DNA of 64,000 bases from Oscillospiraceae bacterium (GCA_022800935.1 JAAWRH010000004.1:62001-126000); one strand, 5' to 3'. Shown: positions 1-8,430, counted from the stretch's first letter. Made by a program: numbers and translations. Notes: generated from the sequence alone by a model not told the origin.

Positions 1-791
1 CCACGGGGGCGGTGATTCAGGATATCTGCAATGTGATAGGAAGGCGTTATCCCTGCGCCGGACTGCGGCTTTACCCCGCGTCAGTCCAAGGATCCCAGGC
101 GGCGGGGGAGCTCCGCGCCGCCCTGCGCCAGGCGGACCGGGACGGCTGTGACCTGTTGATTCTGGCAAGGGGCGGCGGCTCCCTGGAGGACCTGTGGCCC
201 TTTAACGACGAGGGCCTGGCCAGGGAAATTTTCGCCGCCCGCACCCCCATCATCAGCGCCGTCGGCCATGAGACGGACTTTACCATCGCCGATTTTGCGG
301 CGGACCTGCGGGCCCCAACCCCCTCCGCCGCCGCGGAGCTGGCTGTCCCGGACGGAGAAAGCCTGCGGCTGACGGTTCAGGGTCTGCAAAACGCCGCCGC
401 TTATGGAATCGGGCAGAGGCTCGCCGCGGAGGAGCAGAGACTGGAACGGCTCTCTCTGGAGCGGAAAGAGCGGATGGAAAGCCTTCTGGAGAGAAGGGAG
501 CAGTCCCTGGCCCTTTTGCGGGACCGGGCCGCTGCTGCGGGCTCCGCCCTGCTGGAGCCCAAAGAAAAGCGGCTGGCTATCGCTGCCGGAAAGCTTTCCG
601 CCCTCAACCCCATGGGGGTGCTGGCGCGGGGATACACTGTGACCATGGGGGAAAAGGGGATATGCCTCGCGGCTGGGGAGCTGGCCCAGGGGGAGGAGAT
701 TGTCACCCTGTTCCGGGACGGAAGGGTCCGGAGCAAAGTGACAGAGATACAGACAGACGGCGGAATACAGGAGGGGCAGTTAAAGCTATGA
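1..791 (+). CDS. xseA: Exodeoxyribonuclease VII large subunit, 5'-truncated by window edge
   Basis: Catalytic subunit of ExoVII, which degrades single-stranded DNA to oligonucleotides together with XseB. The reading frame is open from base 3 and begins TGAVIQDI, matching the family's conserved TGAA-x-x-DI segment, so the true start lies upstream; a GTG at 12 is an internal valine. About 262 C-terminal residues are visible: the ARGGGSLEDLWPFN core, GHETDFTIADFAAD, the RAPTPSAAAEL segment, then a charged helical region rich in E, R and L. The stop TGA overlaps the xseB start (ATGA), indicating translational coupling. Identification is secure. Confidence 0.96.
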   Translation, partial: TGAVIQDICNVIGRRYPCAGLRLYPASVQGSQAAGELRAALRQADRDGCDLLILARGGGSLEDLWPFNDEGLAREIFAARTPIISAVGHETDFTIADFAADLRAPTPSAAAELAVPDGESLRLTVQGLQNAAAYGIGQRLAAEEQRLERLSLERKERMESLLERREQSLALLRDRAAAAGSALLEPKEKRLAIAAGKLSALNPMGVLARGYTVTMGEKGICLAAGELAQGEEIVTLFRDGRVRSKVTEIQTDGGIQEGQLKL

Positions 792-1000
792 GTGTAAAAA
801 AGACAATGAAATTCGAGGAGGCCATGACCCGGCTGGAGGAGATTGTCGCCCTGCTGGGGGACCAGGCAACCCCGCTGGACCAGGCCCTGAAGCTGTACGG
901 GGAGGCGTCGGAGCTCTCCGCCTTCTGTACCGCCAAGCTGGGGGAAGCGCGCCTCCGGCTGGTGACTGTAGAGCGGAAGGACGGGGAGAATACTCCCTGA
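788..1000 (+). CDS. xseB: Exodeoxyribonuclease VII small subunit
   Basis: Small helical subunit (70 aa) that binds XseA to form ExoVII. The start is the ATG at 788, overlapping the xseA stop by 4 bases. The protein begins MSVKKTMKFEEAMTRLEEIV, the family's standard opening (FEEAL..LEEIV), and continues with LDQALKLYGEASELSAFC. Its length is typical. It lies between xseA and ispA, the usual Firmicutes arrangement. Confidence 0.95.
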   Translation: MSVKKTMKFEEAMTRLEEIVALLGDQATPLDQALKLYGEASELSAFCTAKLGEARLRLVTVERKDGENTP

Positions 1001-1016
1001 GAAAGGAAAAAGGGTA

Positions 1017-1925
1017 ATGGGTATGACACAGACATTCTCACTCTCTCAGCAGATGCAGAACTATCAGTATGAAATAGAGGAGGCGCTGGACCGGCTGCTT
1101 TCCCTGCGGGAATGCCCCCAGAGGGAGGGCCTTGAGGCCATGCGCTACAGCCTGCTGGGAGGGGGCAAGCGGATTCGGGCGATTCTGACACTGGAGTTCG
1201 CCCGCGCCTACGGGGTTCCAAAGGAACAGGCCATGCCCTTTGGGGCGGCGGTGGAGATGGTCCACGCCTATTCCCTGATACACGACGACCTGCCCTGTAT
1301 GGACGATGACGACTACCGTCGGGGCAAACCCTCTTGCCACAGGCAGTTTTCTGAGGCCACCGCCATGCTGGCGGGGGACGGACTGCTGACCCACGCCTTT
1401 ATCGCCGCCCTTGAGGGAGGACTCCGGGCGGGGGTTCAGCCTAACCGGGCGGCGGAGGCTGCCCTGATTCTGGCCCAGGGGGCGGGAATCGACGGGATGC
1501 TGGGTGGACAGATTATGGACCTTGCCATGGAGGGAAAGAAGGTCGAGGCGGAGCTCCACCAGAGGATGTGCGCCATGAAAACCGGGGCGCTGATTCGTTC
1601 CGCCTGCCTGATGGGCTGCGCCCTGGGGGCCGCCGGACCCCAGGGCCGAAAGATAACGGAAGAATATGCGGACAAAATTGGCTTGTCCTTTCAGATGATT
1701 GATGATATACTGGATTGTACAGGGCAGCAGGAGCTGCTGGGCAAGCCGGTGGGCAGCGACGCGCAGCAGAATAAGACCACCTATGTCACCTTATACGGCC
1801 TGGAAAGGGCAAAGGAGATGTCCCAGAGGCAGACGGAGGAGGCCCTGGAATGCCTGGAGCGCCTTCCGCTGCCGGACCGGTTCCTGGCGGAGTTTACGGA
1901 AATGCTGCTTGCAAGAAAGTTTTAA
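1017..1925 (+). CDS. ispA: Polyprenyl (farnesyl/geranyl) diphosphate synthase
   Basis: Condenses isopentenyl diphosphate with allylic diphosphates to give C10-C15 prenyl diphosphates for cell-wall lipid carrier and other isoprenoids. The 302-aa product has the GGGKRIR substrate-binding segment (about residues 48-54), the first Asp-rich motif DDLPCMDDD (about 90-98) and the second, DDILD (about 228-232). GAAVEMVHAYSLIHDDLP is the expected helix. An AGAAAGGAAA ribosome-binding site precedes the ATG. It follows xseB by 16 bases, and dxs downstream supplies the same MEP pathway. Chain-length specificity cannot be read with certainty. Confidence 0.94.
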   Translation: MGMTQTFSLSQQMQNYQYEIEEALDRLLSLRECPQREGLEAMRYSLLGGGKRIRAILTLEFARAYGVPKEQAMPFGAAVEMVHAYSLIHDDLPCMDDDDYRRGKPSCHRQFSEATAMLAGDGLLTHAFIAALEGGLRAGVQPNRAAEAALILAQGAGIDGMLGGQIMDLAMEGKKVEAELHQRMCAMKTGALIRSACLMGCALGAAGPQGRKITEEYADKIGLSFQMIDDILDCTGQQELLGKPVGSDAQQNKTTYVTLYGLERAKEMSQRQTEEALECLERLPLPDRFLAEFTEMLLARKF

Positions 1926-1994
1926 ACCGGAAGGGACCGGACCGCTTGAGTAAGCTTTGGTTACGGCGCTATTTAAAAGGGATGGGTTGAAAAA

Positions 1995-2504
1995 ATGGGT
2001 TCACTTCGTATACTGTTCAGCAATTATCTAATCAACGTGGGGTTTGTGGCGTGGTTTTCCGCTCAGCTGATAAAGACGCTGCTGGTCCTTATCTCCACAA
2101 AGAAATTTGAGGCGGAGCGGCTTTTCGGCGCTGGGGGGATGCCCAGCTCCCACTCCGCCCTGGCCTGCTCCATGGCCATCGGTATGTGCCGGAAGATGGG
2201 CTTTGATTCCCCGGAATTCGCTTTGGCCCTGGCCTTTGCGGCAGTGGTGATGTATGACGCCATGGGCGTTCGCCGCGCCGCCGGGGAGCAGGCGAAGGTG
2301 CTGAATAAAATGGTCTTTGACTTTTCGGACCTTTGGGGAAAGCCGGACCGGGAAAAGAAACCGCCCCAGGGCGACGGAGAGGAAAACGAGAAAAGCATCC
2401 TGGGGGATAAAGCGCTCAAGGAGTATCTGGGCCACACCCCCCTGGAAGTGCTGGGAGGCGCGCTGCTGGGGATTCTGGTGGCGATGATGATTAAAGTCAC
2501 CTGA
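1995..2504 (+). CDS. Divergent PAP2 family membrane protein (YuiD-like)
   Basis: A 169-aa member of the divergent PAP2 (DUF212) family. Seen: the GGMPSSHSA segment (about residues 49-57), YDAMGVRRAAGEQA in the middle and HTPLEVLGGALLGILVAMMI at the C-terminus, with hydrophobic membrane segments in between. The acidic/basic loop around residues 115-140 is poorly conserved. The family is related to PAP2 phosphatases, and a lipid phosphatase role is often assumed but not established. Location between ispA and dxs suggests a link to prenyl-phosphate metabolism; that is inference. Confidence 0.87.
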   Translation: MGSLRILFSNYLINVGFVAWFSAQLIKTLLVLISTKKFEAERLFGAGGMPSSHSALACSMAIGMCRKMGFDSPEFALALAFAAVVMYDAMGVRRAAGEQAKVLNKMVFDFSDLWGKPDREKKPPQGDGEENEKSILGDKALKEYLGHTPLEVLGGALLGILVAMMIKVT

Positions 2505-2570
2505 AACCGGAGAAGGATGAAGTCCCCGCACAGGAGCTGTTCATTTCCAAACCGCCTGAGAGCCTGGGGG

Positions 2571-2605
2571 CTGTGTGCTGTGTGCTGTGTGCTGTGCGCT
2601 GTGTG
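2571..2605 (+). repeat. Heptanucleotide tandem repeat, 5 units of CTGTGYG
   Basis: Five consecutive 7-base units read CTGTGTG, CTGTGTG, CTGTGTG, CTGTGCG, CTGTGTG. They lie in the 141-base gap between the YuiD-like gene and the dxs start, about 25 bases before the dxs ribosome-binding site. The same unit recurs three times at 55892-55912. Confidence 0.9.
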
Positions 2606-2645
2606 CGGCTCCCAGAAAGTTTCGTGTTATAGGAGGCCGGAGCAT

Positions 2646-4580
2646 ATGCCGGATACCATCCTGGAGGGGATACGCTTTCCCAAAGATATCCAGTCCCTTG
2701 ATTTTCCCGCGCTGGAGGAGCTGGCGGAGGAGATTCGACAGCAGATGATCAAAACCATTTCCCAAAACGGCGGGCACCTGGCCTCCAACCTGGGAACCGT
2801 GGAGCTGACCATTGCCCTGCACAAGGTGTTCCATTGCCCGACCGACCAGATCGTCTGGGACGTGGGGCACCAAAGCTATACCCATAAGCTGCTGACCGGC
2901 AGGCGGGAGAGCTTTTCCTCCATCCGGACCCCCGGCGGGCTGTCCGGCTTCCCCAGACGCTCCGAAAGCCCTTATGACGCCTTTGTGGCGGGACATTCCA
3001 GCACATCCCTTTCCGCCGCTGAGGGCCTGGTGCGGGCCAAACAGCTCCGGCATCAGCCCGGATGGGTGATCGCGGTGGTGGGGGACGGGGCCTTTACCGG
3101 CGGAATGATCTATGAGGCGCTCAACAACCTGCGGCCGGGGGACCGGCTGGCGGTTATCCTCAACGACAACGGGATGTCCATCTCCCGCAATGTGGGGGCG
3201 CTGGCGGGGCATATCGCCAAAATCCGCACCGATCCCCGGTACTTCCGGGTCAAGGACAGGGTGGAGCTGCTGCTCAACCATCTGCCCTTGGTGGGCGCGC
3301 CGGTAAAGGAACTGCTGCTGGGGCTCAAGCGGGTGCTGCGGCAGAAGCTATACCACTCCAATCTCTTTGAATACTTCGGGTTAGAATATTTCGGACCGGT
3401 GGACGGACACAATCTGCGCCAGCTCTGCGACGTGTTCCAGCGGGTCAAACACCGGCCCGGTCCGGTCTTTATCCACGTCCAGACGGTCAAGGGAAAGGGA
3501 TATCCCTATGCGGAGCAGTCGCCCCAGGCGTTCCACGGGGTTTCCGGCTTTGACATCGCCACGGGAAACCCGGAGGTGGCCCATTACGACAGCTATTCCA
3601 CCATCTTCGGCAAGGAACTGGTGGCCCTGGCCAGGGAGGACGCATCCGTCTGCGCCATCACCGCCGCCATGGAGACCGGCACCGGCCTTCAGTATTTCTC
3701 TAGGGAATTCAAAAGCGAGGGGCGCTTTTTTGACGTGGGAATCGCCGAGCCCCACGCCGCCACCTTTGCGGCGGGTCTGGCCGCCAACGGCATGAAGCCG
3801 GTGTTCGCCGTCTACTCCACCTTTTTGCAGCGGGCGGTGGACCAACTGATACACGATACCGCCATTGAGCGTCAGCATGTGGTGCTGGCGGTGGACCGGG
3901 CGGGAATTGTGGGGGACGACGGAGAGACCCATCAGGGGGTGTTCGACGTGGCCCTGGTGACCCCGATCCCCGGTGTCACCGTCTATTCGCCCGCCTCCTT
4001 CGAGGATCTGCGGTACGCCCTGCGCCAGGCGGTCTGCCACAGCGACGGTCCCTGTGTGGTGCGGTACCCCAGGGGAAGCCAGCCGCCCCTGCGGGCGGCG
4101 TTTGCCGGGGACTATTCCCTTTATTATCCCGAAAACGTACAGGCGGAGGGCTTCCGGGGGATTACCGTTGCCACCTATGGACGGGAAGCGTCGGTCTGTG
4201 AAATGGCTGCCGACACTCTGGGCCGGAAGGACATCCCGGCGCGGGTGCTCCGGCTGGTGAGAATCCACCCTGTGCCGGAGGAGGCAATGGAACTTTTGGC
4301 GGAGGCGGAGGCCATCCTCTTTGTGGAGGAGGGAATCCAGGCCGGGGGAATCGGCGAACAGCTGATGGCCTCCCTTTGCAGGTGCGGGGGACAGGACGGA
4401 ACGCGGCGGCCCCCCATGATGGAGCTGCTGGCCATCCGGGACAGGTTTGTCCCCCAGAACACCCTTCAGGGGGCGTTGGAGGGAGAGGGGCTGGACCAGC
4501 CGTCGGTGGAAAGGGCGGCGGAGCGGCTGTGGCAGGCCGTCTGTGCCGGTAACTTTGTGGGAAAGGAAGCAGAATTGTGA
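2646..4580 (+). CDS. dxs: 1-deoxy-D-xylulose-5-phosphate synthase
   Basis: First enzyme of the MEP isoprenoid pathway; a thiamine diphosphate enzyme joining pyruvate and glyceraldehyde-3-phosphate. The 644-aa product has WDVGHQSYTHKLLTGR, the ThDP/Mg motif beginning GDGAFTGG (about 145) and ending LNDNGMSIS, then YFGPVDGHN and the transketolase-like central domain with RFFDVGIAEPHA. The ATG at 2646 is chosen because AGGAGG stands 9 bases upstream and the family begins here. The frame stays open upstream to 2517, but that part encodes the heptamer repeat as a Cys-rich string and has no family resemblance. The stop overlaps tlyA. Confidence 0.95.
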   Translation: MPDTILEGIRFPKDIQSLDFPALEELAEEIRQQMIKTISQNGGHLASNLGTVELTIALHKVFHCPTDQIVWDVGHQSYTHKLLTGRRESFSSIRTPGGLSGFPRRSESPYDAFVAGHSSTSLSAAEGLVRAKQLRHQPGWVIAVVGDGAFTGGMIYEALNNLRPGDRLAVILNDNGMSISRNVGALAGHIAKIRTDPRYFRVKDRVELLLNHLPLVGAPVKELLLGLKRVLRQKLYHSNLFEYFGLEYFGPVDGHNLRQLCDVFQRVKHRPGPVFIHVQTVKGKGYPYAEQSPQAFHGVSGFDIATGNPEVAHYDSYSTIFGKELVALAREDASVCAITAAMETGTGLQYFSREFKSEGRFFDVGIAEPHAATFAAGLAANGMKPVFAVYSTFLQRAVDQLIHDTAIERQHVVLAVDRAGIVGDDGETHQGVFDVALVTPIPGVTVYSPASFEDLRYALRQAVCHSDGPCVVRYPRGSQPPLRAAFAGDYSLYYPENVQAEGFRGITVATYGREASVCEMAADTLGRKDIPARVLRLVRIHPVPEEAMELLAEAEAILFVEEGIQAGGIGEQLMASLCRCGGQDGTRRPPMMELLAIRDRFVPQNTLQGALEGEGLDQPSVERAAERLWQAVCAGNFVGKEAEL

Positions 4581-5383
4581 AACAGCGCTTGGATGTTTAC
4601 TTAGCGGAGACCCAGCCGGAGATGAGCCGGGAAAAGGCTAAGGCCCTGATTATGGAGGGGCTGGTCTATGTCAACGGGCAGAAGTCCGACAAGCCGGGGG
4701 AACCGGTGGGACCCAAGGATGCTGTGGAGATACGGGGAGAACTCCCCAGGTATGTCAGCCGGGGCGGGCTGAAGCTGGAAAAGGCTTTGCAGTGTTTCCC
4801 GGTTTCCCTGGGGGGCGCGGTGTGTATGGATATCGGGGCCTCCACAGGCGGATTCACCGACTGTATGCTTCAGAACGGGGCGAAACGGGTGTACAGCATC
4901 GATGTGGGATATGGCCAGCTTGCCTGGAAGCTGCGCAGCGATCCCAGGGTGGTAAATTTGGAGCGGACCAATGTCCGATATCTTACAGAGGAGCAGGTCC
5001 CGGAAAAGGCTGATTTTATCAGCGTTGACGTGTCCTTTATTTCCCTGGCCCTGGTGCTCCCTGTTGCCCGCCGGTTTATGCGGGACAGCGCCTGCGCCGT
5101 CTGCCTGGTAAAGCCCCAGTTTGAGGCTGGGAAGGGACGCGTGGGAAAAAAGGGCGTGGTGCGGGAGCCGGAAATCCACTTGGAGGTTTTGCAGAAGGTT
5201 CTGGCCTTTGCCAAGGAGGCGGGGTTTTCCGCCGAACGGTTGGATTTCTCCCCAGTAAAGGGGCCGGAGGGAAATATCGAATACCTGCTGATGCTGCGGA
5301 AATCTGACCGGCCCAGCCAGTCGGAGGAGATATCCCCGGAGGATGTGGTCAAAAGGTCCCATGAAAGCTTTCAACAGCGGTAA
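4577..5383 (+). CDS. tlyA: TlyA family rRNA (cytidine-2'-O)-methyltransferase / hemolysin A homologue
   Basis: Predicted S4-FtsJ-type RNA methyltransferase of 268 aa. The N-terminal S4 RNA-binding domain spans about residues 1-65 (RLDVYLAE... ALIMEGLVYVNGQ), followed by RYVSRGGLKLEKAL and the SAM motif MDIGASTGGFTD (about 84-95). VKPQFEAGKG is the later conserved segment. The start is a GTG overlapping the dxs stop (GTGA), so translation is probably coupled. TlyA methylates 16S/23S rRNA in some actinobacteria; the substrate in Clostridia is not shown by sequence. Confidence 0.92.
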   Translation: MKQRLDVYLAETQPEMSREKAKALIMEGLVYVNGQKSDKPGEPVGPKDAVEIRGELPRYVSRGGLKLEKALQCFPVSLGGAVCMDIGASTGGFTDCMLQNGAKRVYSIDVGYGQLAWKLRSDPRVVNLERTNVRYLTEEQVPEKADFISVDVSFISLALVLPVARRFMRDSACAVCLVKPQFEAGKGRVGKKGVVREPEIHLEVLQKVLAFAKEAGFSAERLDFSPVKGPEGNIEYLLMLRKSDRPSQSEEISPEDVVKRSHESFQQR

Positions 5384-5415
5384 TTTTACAAAACGATAAA
5401 GGAACATCCAAGACT

Positions 5416-6279
5416 ATGAAAGAGACGCGAGTTTTTCTGATTCCCAATCTGGACAAGGCCGGGTCTGCCGGATACACCGCCCAAATCGTGAACAAGCTGA
5501 TTTCCCTGGGCTTTCGCTGCTTTGCCGACGACTACAACCGGGGAAAGTTCGGCGGCGGGGAGATTGGGTTTGAGCCATTTGACCAGGTAATCGGCCAAAT
5601 GGACATGGTCGTCACCATCGGGGGGGACGGGACCATCATCCGGAGCTGCAAGCGGGTGATGGCCCACGGCAAACCCATGCTGGGCATCAACTGCGGGCGG
5701 CTGGGCTTTTTAGCCGACATTGAGCTGAACCAACTGGAGCTGCTGGACCGGCTGGTCAGCGGGGAGTACTCCATTCAGCCCCGGATGATGCTACGGGCCG
5801 CCGTCCGCGGCAGAGAGAGGGAACAGGTCTTTTACGCCCTCAACGATTTTTCCGTGACCAAAGGGGAGTTTGCCAAGCTGGTGGACCTGGAGGTCTACTG
5901 CAACCAGAAAATGATTATGGACTACCGGGCGGACGGGGTCATCTTTTCCACCCCCACAGGGTCCACAGGGTACGCCATGTCCGCCGGGGGGCCGATTATC
6001 GACATCGGCATGGATACCATTGAGCTCACCCCCATCTGCCCCCATTCCCTTTTTTCCAGGACCATCCTGTTTTCCCCCAGCAACGTTCTGGAGGTCCACA
6101 GCAAGGAGGTCAACAACAGCGCCAACGTGGTGCTTTCGGTAGACGGGGAGCGGGTGATGAACCTGACCAGCCGGGACATTGTGGAGGTGACGCGGGCGGA
6201 TAAGACCATGGATTTCATCACCCTGACCCGCAACAATTTCTGCGACATGCTCAACACGAAAATGCTAGAAAGGGGTTGA
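5416..6279 (+). CDS. nadK: NAD(+) kinase
   Basis: Phosphorylates NAD to NADP. The 287-aa product has the diagnostic GGDGT motif (about 69-73) after MVVTIG, INCGRLGFLADI, NDFSVTKGEF (the NE/D substrate segment, about 142) and SPTGSTGYAMSAGGPI as TPTGSTGYAMSAGGP. A C-terminal SVDGERV follows. The start is an ATG 32 bases after tlyA. It sits in the conserved tlyA-nadK-argR order. Confidence 0.95.
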   Translation: MKETRVFLIPNLDKAGSAGYTAQIVNKLISLGFRCFADDYNRGKFGGGEIGFEPFDQVIGQMDMVVTIGGDGTIIRSCKRVMAHGKPMLGINCGRLGFLADIELNQLELLDRLVSGEYSIQPRMMLRAAVRGREREQVFYALNDFSVTKGEFAKLVDLEVYCNQKMIMDYRADGVIFSTPTGSTGYAMSAGGPIIDIGMDTIELTPICPHSLFSRTILFSPSNVLEVHSKEVNNSANVVLSVDGERVMNLTSRDIVEVTRADKTMDFITLTRNNFCDMLNTKMLERG

Positions 6280-6284
6280 TTCCG

Positions 6285-6764
6285 ATGAAATCTGACCGGC
6301 TTGCGAAGATTCTGGAGCTGATCGACGAAAATGAAATTGATACCCAGGAGGAGCTTCTCCGCCGCCTGAAGGAGGCGGGCTTTGATGTGACACAGGCCAC
6401 GGTTTCCAGGGATATCAAGGAGCTGCGGCTGGTAAAGGTACTTGCCCACAACGGAAAATACCGGTACAGCGCCAATATGCAGCAACCTAAGATGGATATG
6501 TCCTTTAAATTTCATTCCATTTTTTCTCAGTCGGTCCAGGGGGTAGACTATGCCGGAAATATGGTGTCGGTCAAGTGCTTTACCGGCATGGCAAACGCCG
6601 CCTGCGCGGCCCTGGATTCCATCCACTGGAACGGGGTGGTGGGGACGCTGGCCGGGGACGACACCATCTTTGTGCTGATGCGCACCGAGGAGCGGGCCGC
6701 CGAGCTGGTGCGGGAGCTGAAAAACCTGCTGGGGCAGGAGCTGTCCCCGGCGGAGGGGGAATAG
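6285..6764 (+). CDS. argR: Arginine repressor ArgR
   Basis: Arginine-dependent hexameric transcription regulator, 159 aa. The N-terminal winged helix-turn-helix (about 1-70) contains TQEELLRRLKEAGFDVTQAT and VSRDIKELRLVKV. The C-terminal oligomerisation/arginine domain ends GTLAGDDTIFVLMRTEE, where the DD pair binds arginine in the family. The ATG at 6285 is preferred because AAAGGGG precedes it; a TTG at 6276 in frame would overlap nadK. No arginine genes lie nearby; its place here is the usual nadK-argR-recN order. Confidence 0.94.
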   Translation: MKSDRLAKILELIDENEIDTQEELLRRLKEAGFDVTQATVSRDIKELRLVKVLAHNGKYRYSANMQQPKMDMSFKFHSIFSQSVQGVDYAGNMVSVKCFTGMANAACAALDSIHWNGVVGTLAGDDTIFVLMRTEERAAELVRELKNLLGQELSPAEGE

Positions 6765-6768
6765 GCAT

Positions 6769-7098
6769 ATGGCAAAGCACGAGTTTGGTATCATGGAGGA
6801 GCCCCCCAAGCCCGGTGAGCGGTATGACGATTATGAGCCGTGGAAATACGACTGTATTTCCGTACACGATGATTTTATAGAGTCGTTGCTGCCGGAATTG
6901 GAGCAGATTGACTGCTTCTGGTCCACGGTTGATATGCCGGGGAAGGGGATTGATTACTGCGGCGTCAATCTGATTCCGCCCTCATCGGCGAGGCGGTTCA
7001 TCGCCGCCCTGGAGCCCATAGAGGAGTTTATCCCCCTGGCGGAGCTGCTGGCCAGGGCGGAGGCCGAGGGGAAGTTTGTGATACATTTCGGGATTTAA
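6769..7098 (+). CDS. Conserved hypothetical protein, 109 aa
   Basis: No function recognised. The small protein is acidic, with a Pro/Glu-rich start (EEPPKPGERYDDYEPWKYD) and a central segment STVDMPGKGIDYCGVNLIPP. No signal peptide or membrane segment is visible. It starts 4 bases after argR, behind GGAGGGGGA, and is followed by a Uma2 gene, so it is likely co-transcribed with both. It could be a small regulatory or immunity-type protein, but nothing in the sequence proves that. Confidence 0.7.
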   Translation: MAKHEFGIMEEPPKPGERYDDYEPWKYDCISVHDDFIESLLPELEQIDCFWSTVDMPGKGIDYCGVNLIPPSSARRFIAALEPIEEFIPLAELLARAEAEGKFVIHFGI

Positions 7099-7110
7099 GA
7101 GGAGGAAAAT

Positions 7111-7677
7111 ATGCCGGAGGCATATAGAGAAGAACACCCGTTTGAGATACTGGGCGGTAGGATGGTTTCCATGTCCCCTCGTCCGGCCATCAACCACAAC
7201 CGGATTGCGGGGAACATCTACCGCATTTTCTCCCTTTTCTTAAAGGGGAAATCCTGTGAGGCCTTTGGGGACGGGGTCGATTTGTTTTTGTCCGAGGAGG
7301 ATCATTTTATTCCCGACGGTATGGTGGTATGCGATAAAAATAAAATTCGCTCAAATTACATCAGCGGCGCGCCAGACCTGGTGGTTGAGGTGCTGTCGCC
7401 CAGAACCGCCCGGAATGACCGCTGGCACAAAAAGAACGCCTATGAAACGGCGGGAGTCACCGAATATTGGATTGTCGATGGAGCGAACAAAACCGTTGAG
7501 GTGTATCTGCTCAAGGAGGGAAGCTATTATCTGGATAACGCCTATTCACTGCTGCCGGATTACCTGTTGGAACAGATGACGGAAAAACAGGCGGAGGAGG
7601 TGGCCGCTGAATTCAAATGCCATCTTTTTGACGGCCTGGTCATCCGGCTGGAGGATATTTTTGACAGGGTTTTATAA
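7111..7677 (+). CDS. Uma2 family (DUF820) PD-(D/E)XK nuclease-like protein, copy 1
   Basis: A 188-aa Uma2/DUF820 protein, a fold related to restriction endonucleases. Seen: ILGGRMVSMSPRP near the start, then INHNRIAGNIYRIF, IPDGMVVCDKNKI, APDLVVEVLSPRTARND (the PD...E/V core, about 89-105) and AGVTEYWIVD. The ATG is preceded by AGGAGG. Two further copies lie at 12593 and 13227 on the other strand, and this one is the most divergent. Cellular role is unknown; members are commonly scattered through Clostridia and cyanobacteria. Confidence 0.88.
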   Translation: MPEAYREEHPFEILGGRMVSMSPRPAINHNRIAGNIYRIFSLFLKGKSCEAFGDGVDLFLSEEDHFIPDGMVVCDKNKIRSNYISGAPDLVVEVLSPRTARNDRWHKKNAYETAGVTEYWIVDGANKTVEVYLLKEGSYYLDNAYSLLPDYLLEQMTEKQAEEVAAEFKCHLFDGLVIRLEDIFDRVL

Positions 7678-7695
7678 CCAAAGGAGAGTTTGCCA

Positions 7696-8106
7696 ATGGA
7701 TATCTGGGATACCTTATATAACGCCGCCCGAAAGGTACAGAATGATCGGGCCATTTCCCCCTTTATCGACGCGGGGGGAGTGGCTGCCGCCCTTGTTACC
7801 AAGGCGGGGAATATCTATGTGGGGGTTTGCATTGATACGGCGGCTTCGTTGGGAATGTGCGCCGAACGGAACGCCATCGCCAATATGATTACCAACGGGG
7901 AGAGCCAAATTGACAAAATCCTCGCCGTGATGCCGGATAAAAAAGTCGGCCCGCCCTGCTGCACCTGCCGGGAGTTTATGATGCAGCTGGACAGGGACAG
8001 CGGAGATATTGAGGTGATGCTGGATTACGACGCCAGAAAAATTGTCCGGCTGAGGGAGCTTGTCCCGGAGTGGTGGGGGACAGCAAGGTTTGATACAAAT
8101 CCATAA
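7696..8106 (+). CDS. Cytidine deaminase-like / blasticidin-S-deaminase-like protein
   Basis: A 136-aa zinc-dependent deaminase of the CDA superfamily. The zinc motifs are CAERNAIANM (Cys replacing the usual His; about 54-63) and PCCTCREFM (about 89-97). Both suit tetrameric cytidine deaminases and blasticidin-S deaminases. The ATG at 7696 is chosen because AAGGAGAG lies 7 bases upstream; a TTG at 7690 is too close to it. Free cytidine or a related nucleoside is the likely substrate. The usual cdd position between dgkA and era is empty in this genome, so this may be the working copy. Confidence 0.8.
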   Translation: MDIWDTLYNAARKVQNDRAISPFIDAGGVAAALVTKAGNIYVGVCIDTAASLGMCAERNAIANMITNGESQIDKILAVMPDKKVGPPCCTCREFMMQLDRDSGDIEVMLDYDARKIVRLRELVPEWWGTARFDTNP

Positions 8107-8111
8107 AATAC

Positions 8112-8160
8112 AATAGGTGCTGTTTCTCTGCGCTTTCAGCGTTTTGAAACAGCACCTATT
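8112..8160 (+). terminator. Strong hairpin terminator between convergent genes
   Basis: Arms AATAGGTGCTGTTTC (8112-8126) and GAAACAGCACCTATT (8146-8160) are perfect complements around a 19-base loop. The flanks are AT-rich on both sides. It lies directly after the deaminase stop and before the 3' end of the minus-strand gene, so it may serve both. Confidence 0.75.
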
Positions 8161-8166
8161 ATTGTA

Positions 8167-8430
8167 TTAAGAAGGCAGCGTACTTTGTTTTTTTAGGATG
8201 TCTTTGATTTCGTCCACACTTCGTTCGACTGAGACCGCTATCTGCTCTAAGGGAAATTGATGTCGATACATGTTTTGAATAATTTGAAGCTCTTTTTCCG
8301 TTTTGCCTTGCTTTATCCCGTTTTGAAGCCTTCTGTTTTCAATTCGGTCCAAAATCTCGCACATATTATGTGGTCTCCCTTCTTTGCTTTTTTCGTTATA
8401 TAGTTCTTCAAACCTGTGATCACCTGTCAT
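8167..8430 (-). CDS. Hypothetical protein resembling the tail of Rpn/PD-(D/E)XK transposase-like proteins
   Basis: An 87-aa protein containing MCEILDRIENRRLQNGIKQGKTEKELQ, then a helix-turn-helix-like end (FPLEQIAVSVERSVDEIKDIL). This is the pattern at the C-terminus of the Rpn family of recombination-promoting nuclease/putative transposases common in Clostridia. The nuclease domain is absent. It may be a remnant, or a small stand-alone protein. It faces the upstream genes and is AT-rich compared with them, which suggests acquisition. Confidence 0.5.
   Translation of the reverse strand: MTGDHRFEELYNEKSKEGRPHNMCEILDRIENRRLQNGIKQGKTEKELQIIQNMYRHQFPLEQIAVSVERSVDEIKDILKKQSTLPS

Noticed and set aside
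12-14. GTG as the start of a 259-aa gene
   Set aside because: The frame is open to base 3 and the preceding residues match the XseA family, so the gene continues past the window edge.
2517-2645. N-terminal extension of dxs
   Set aside because: It translates the heptamer repeat and lies before the AGGAGG site; the family starts at 2646.
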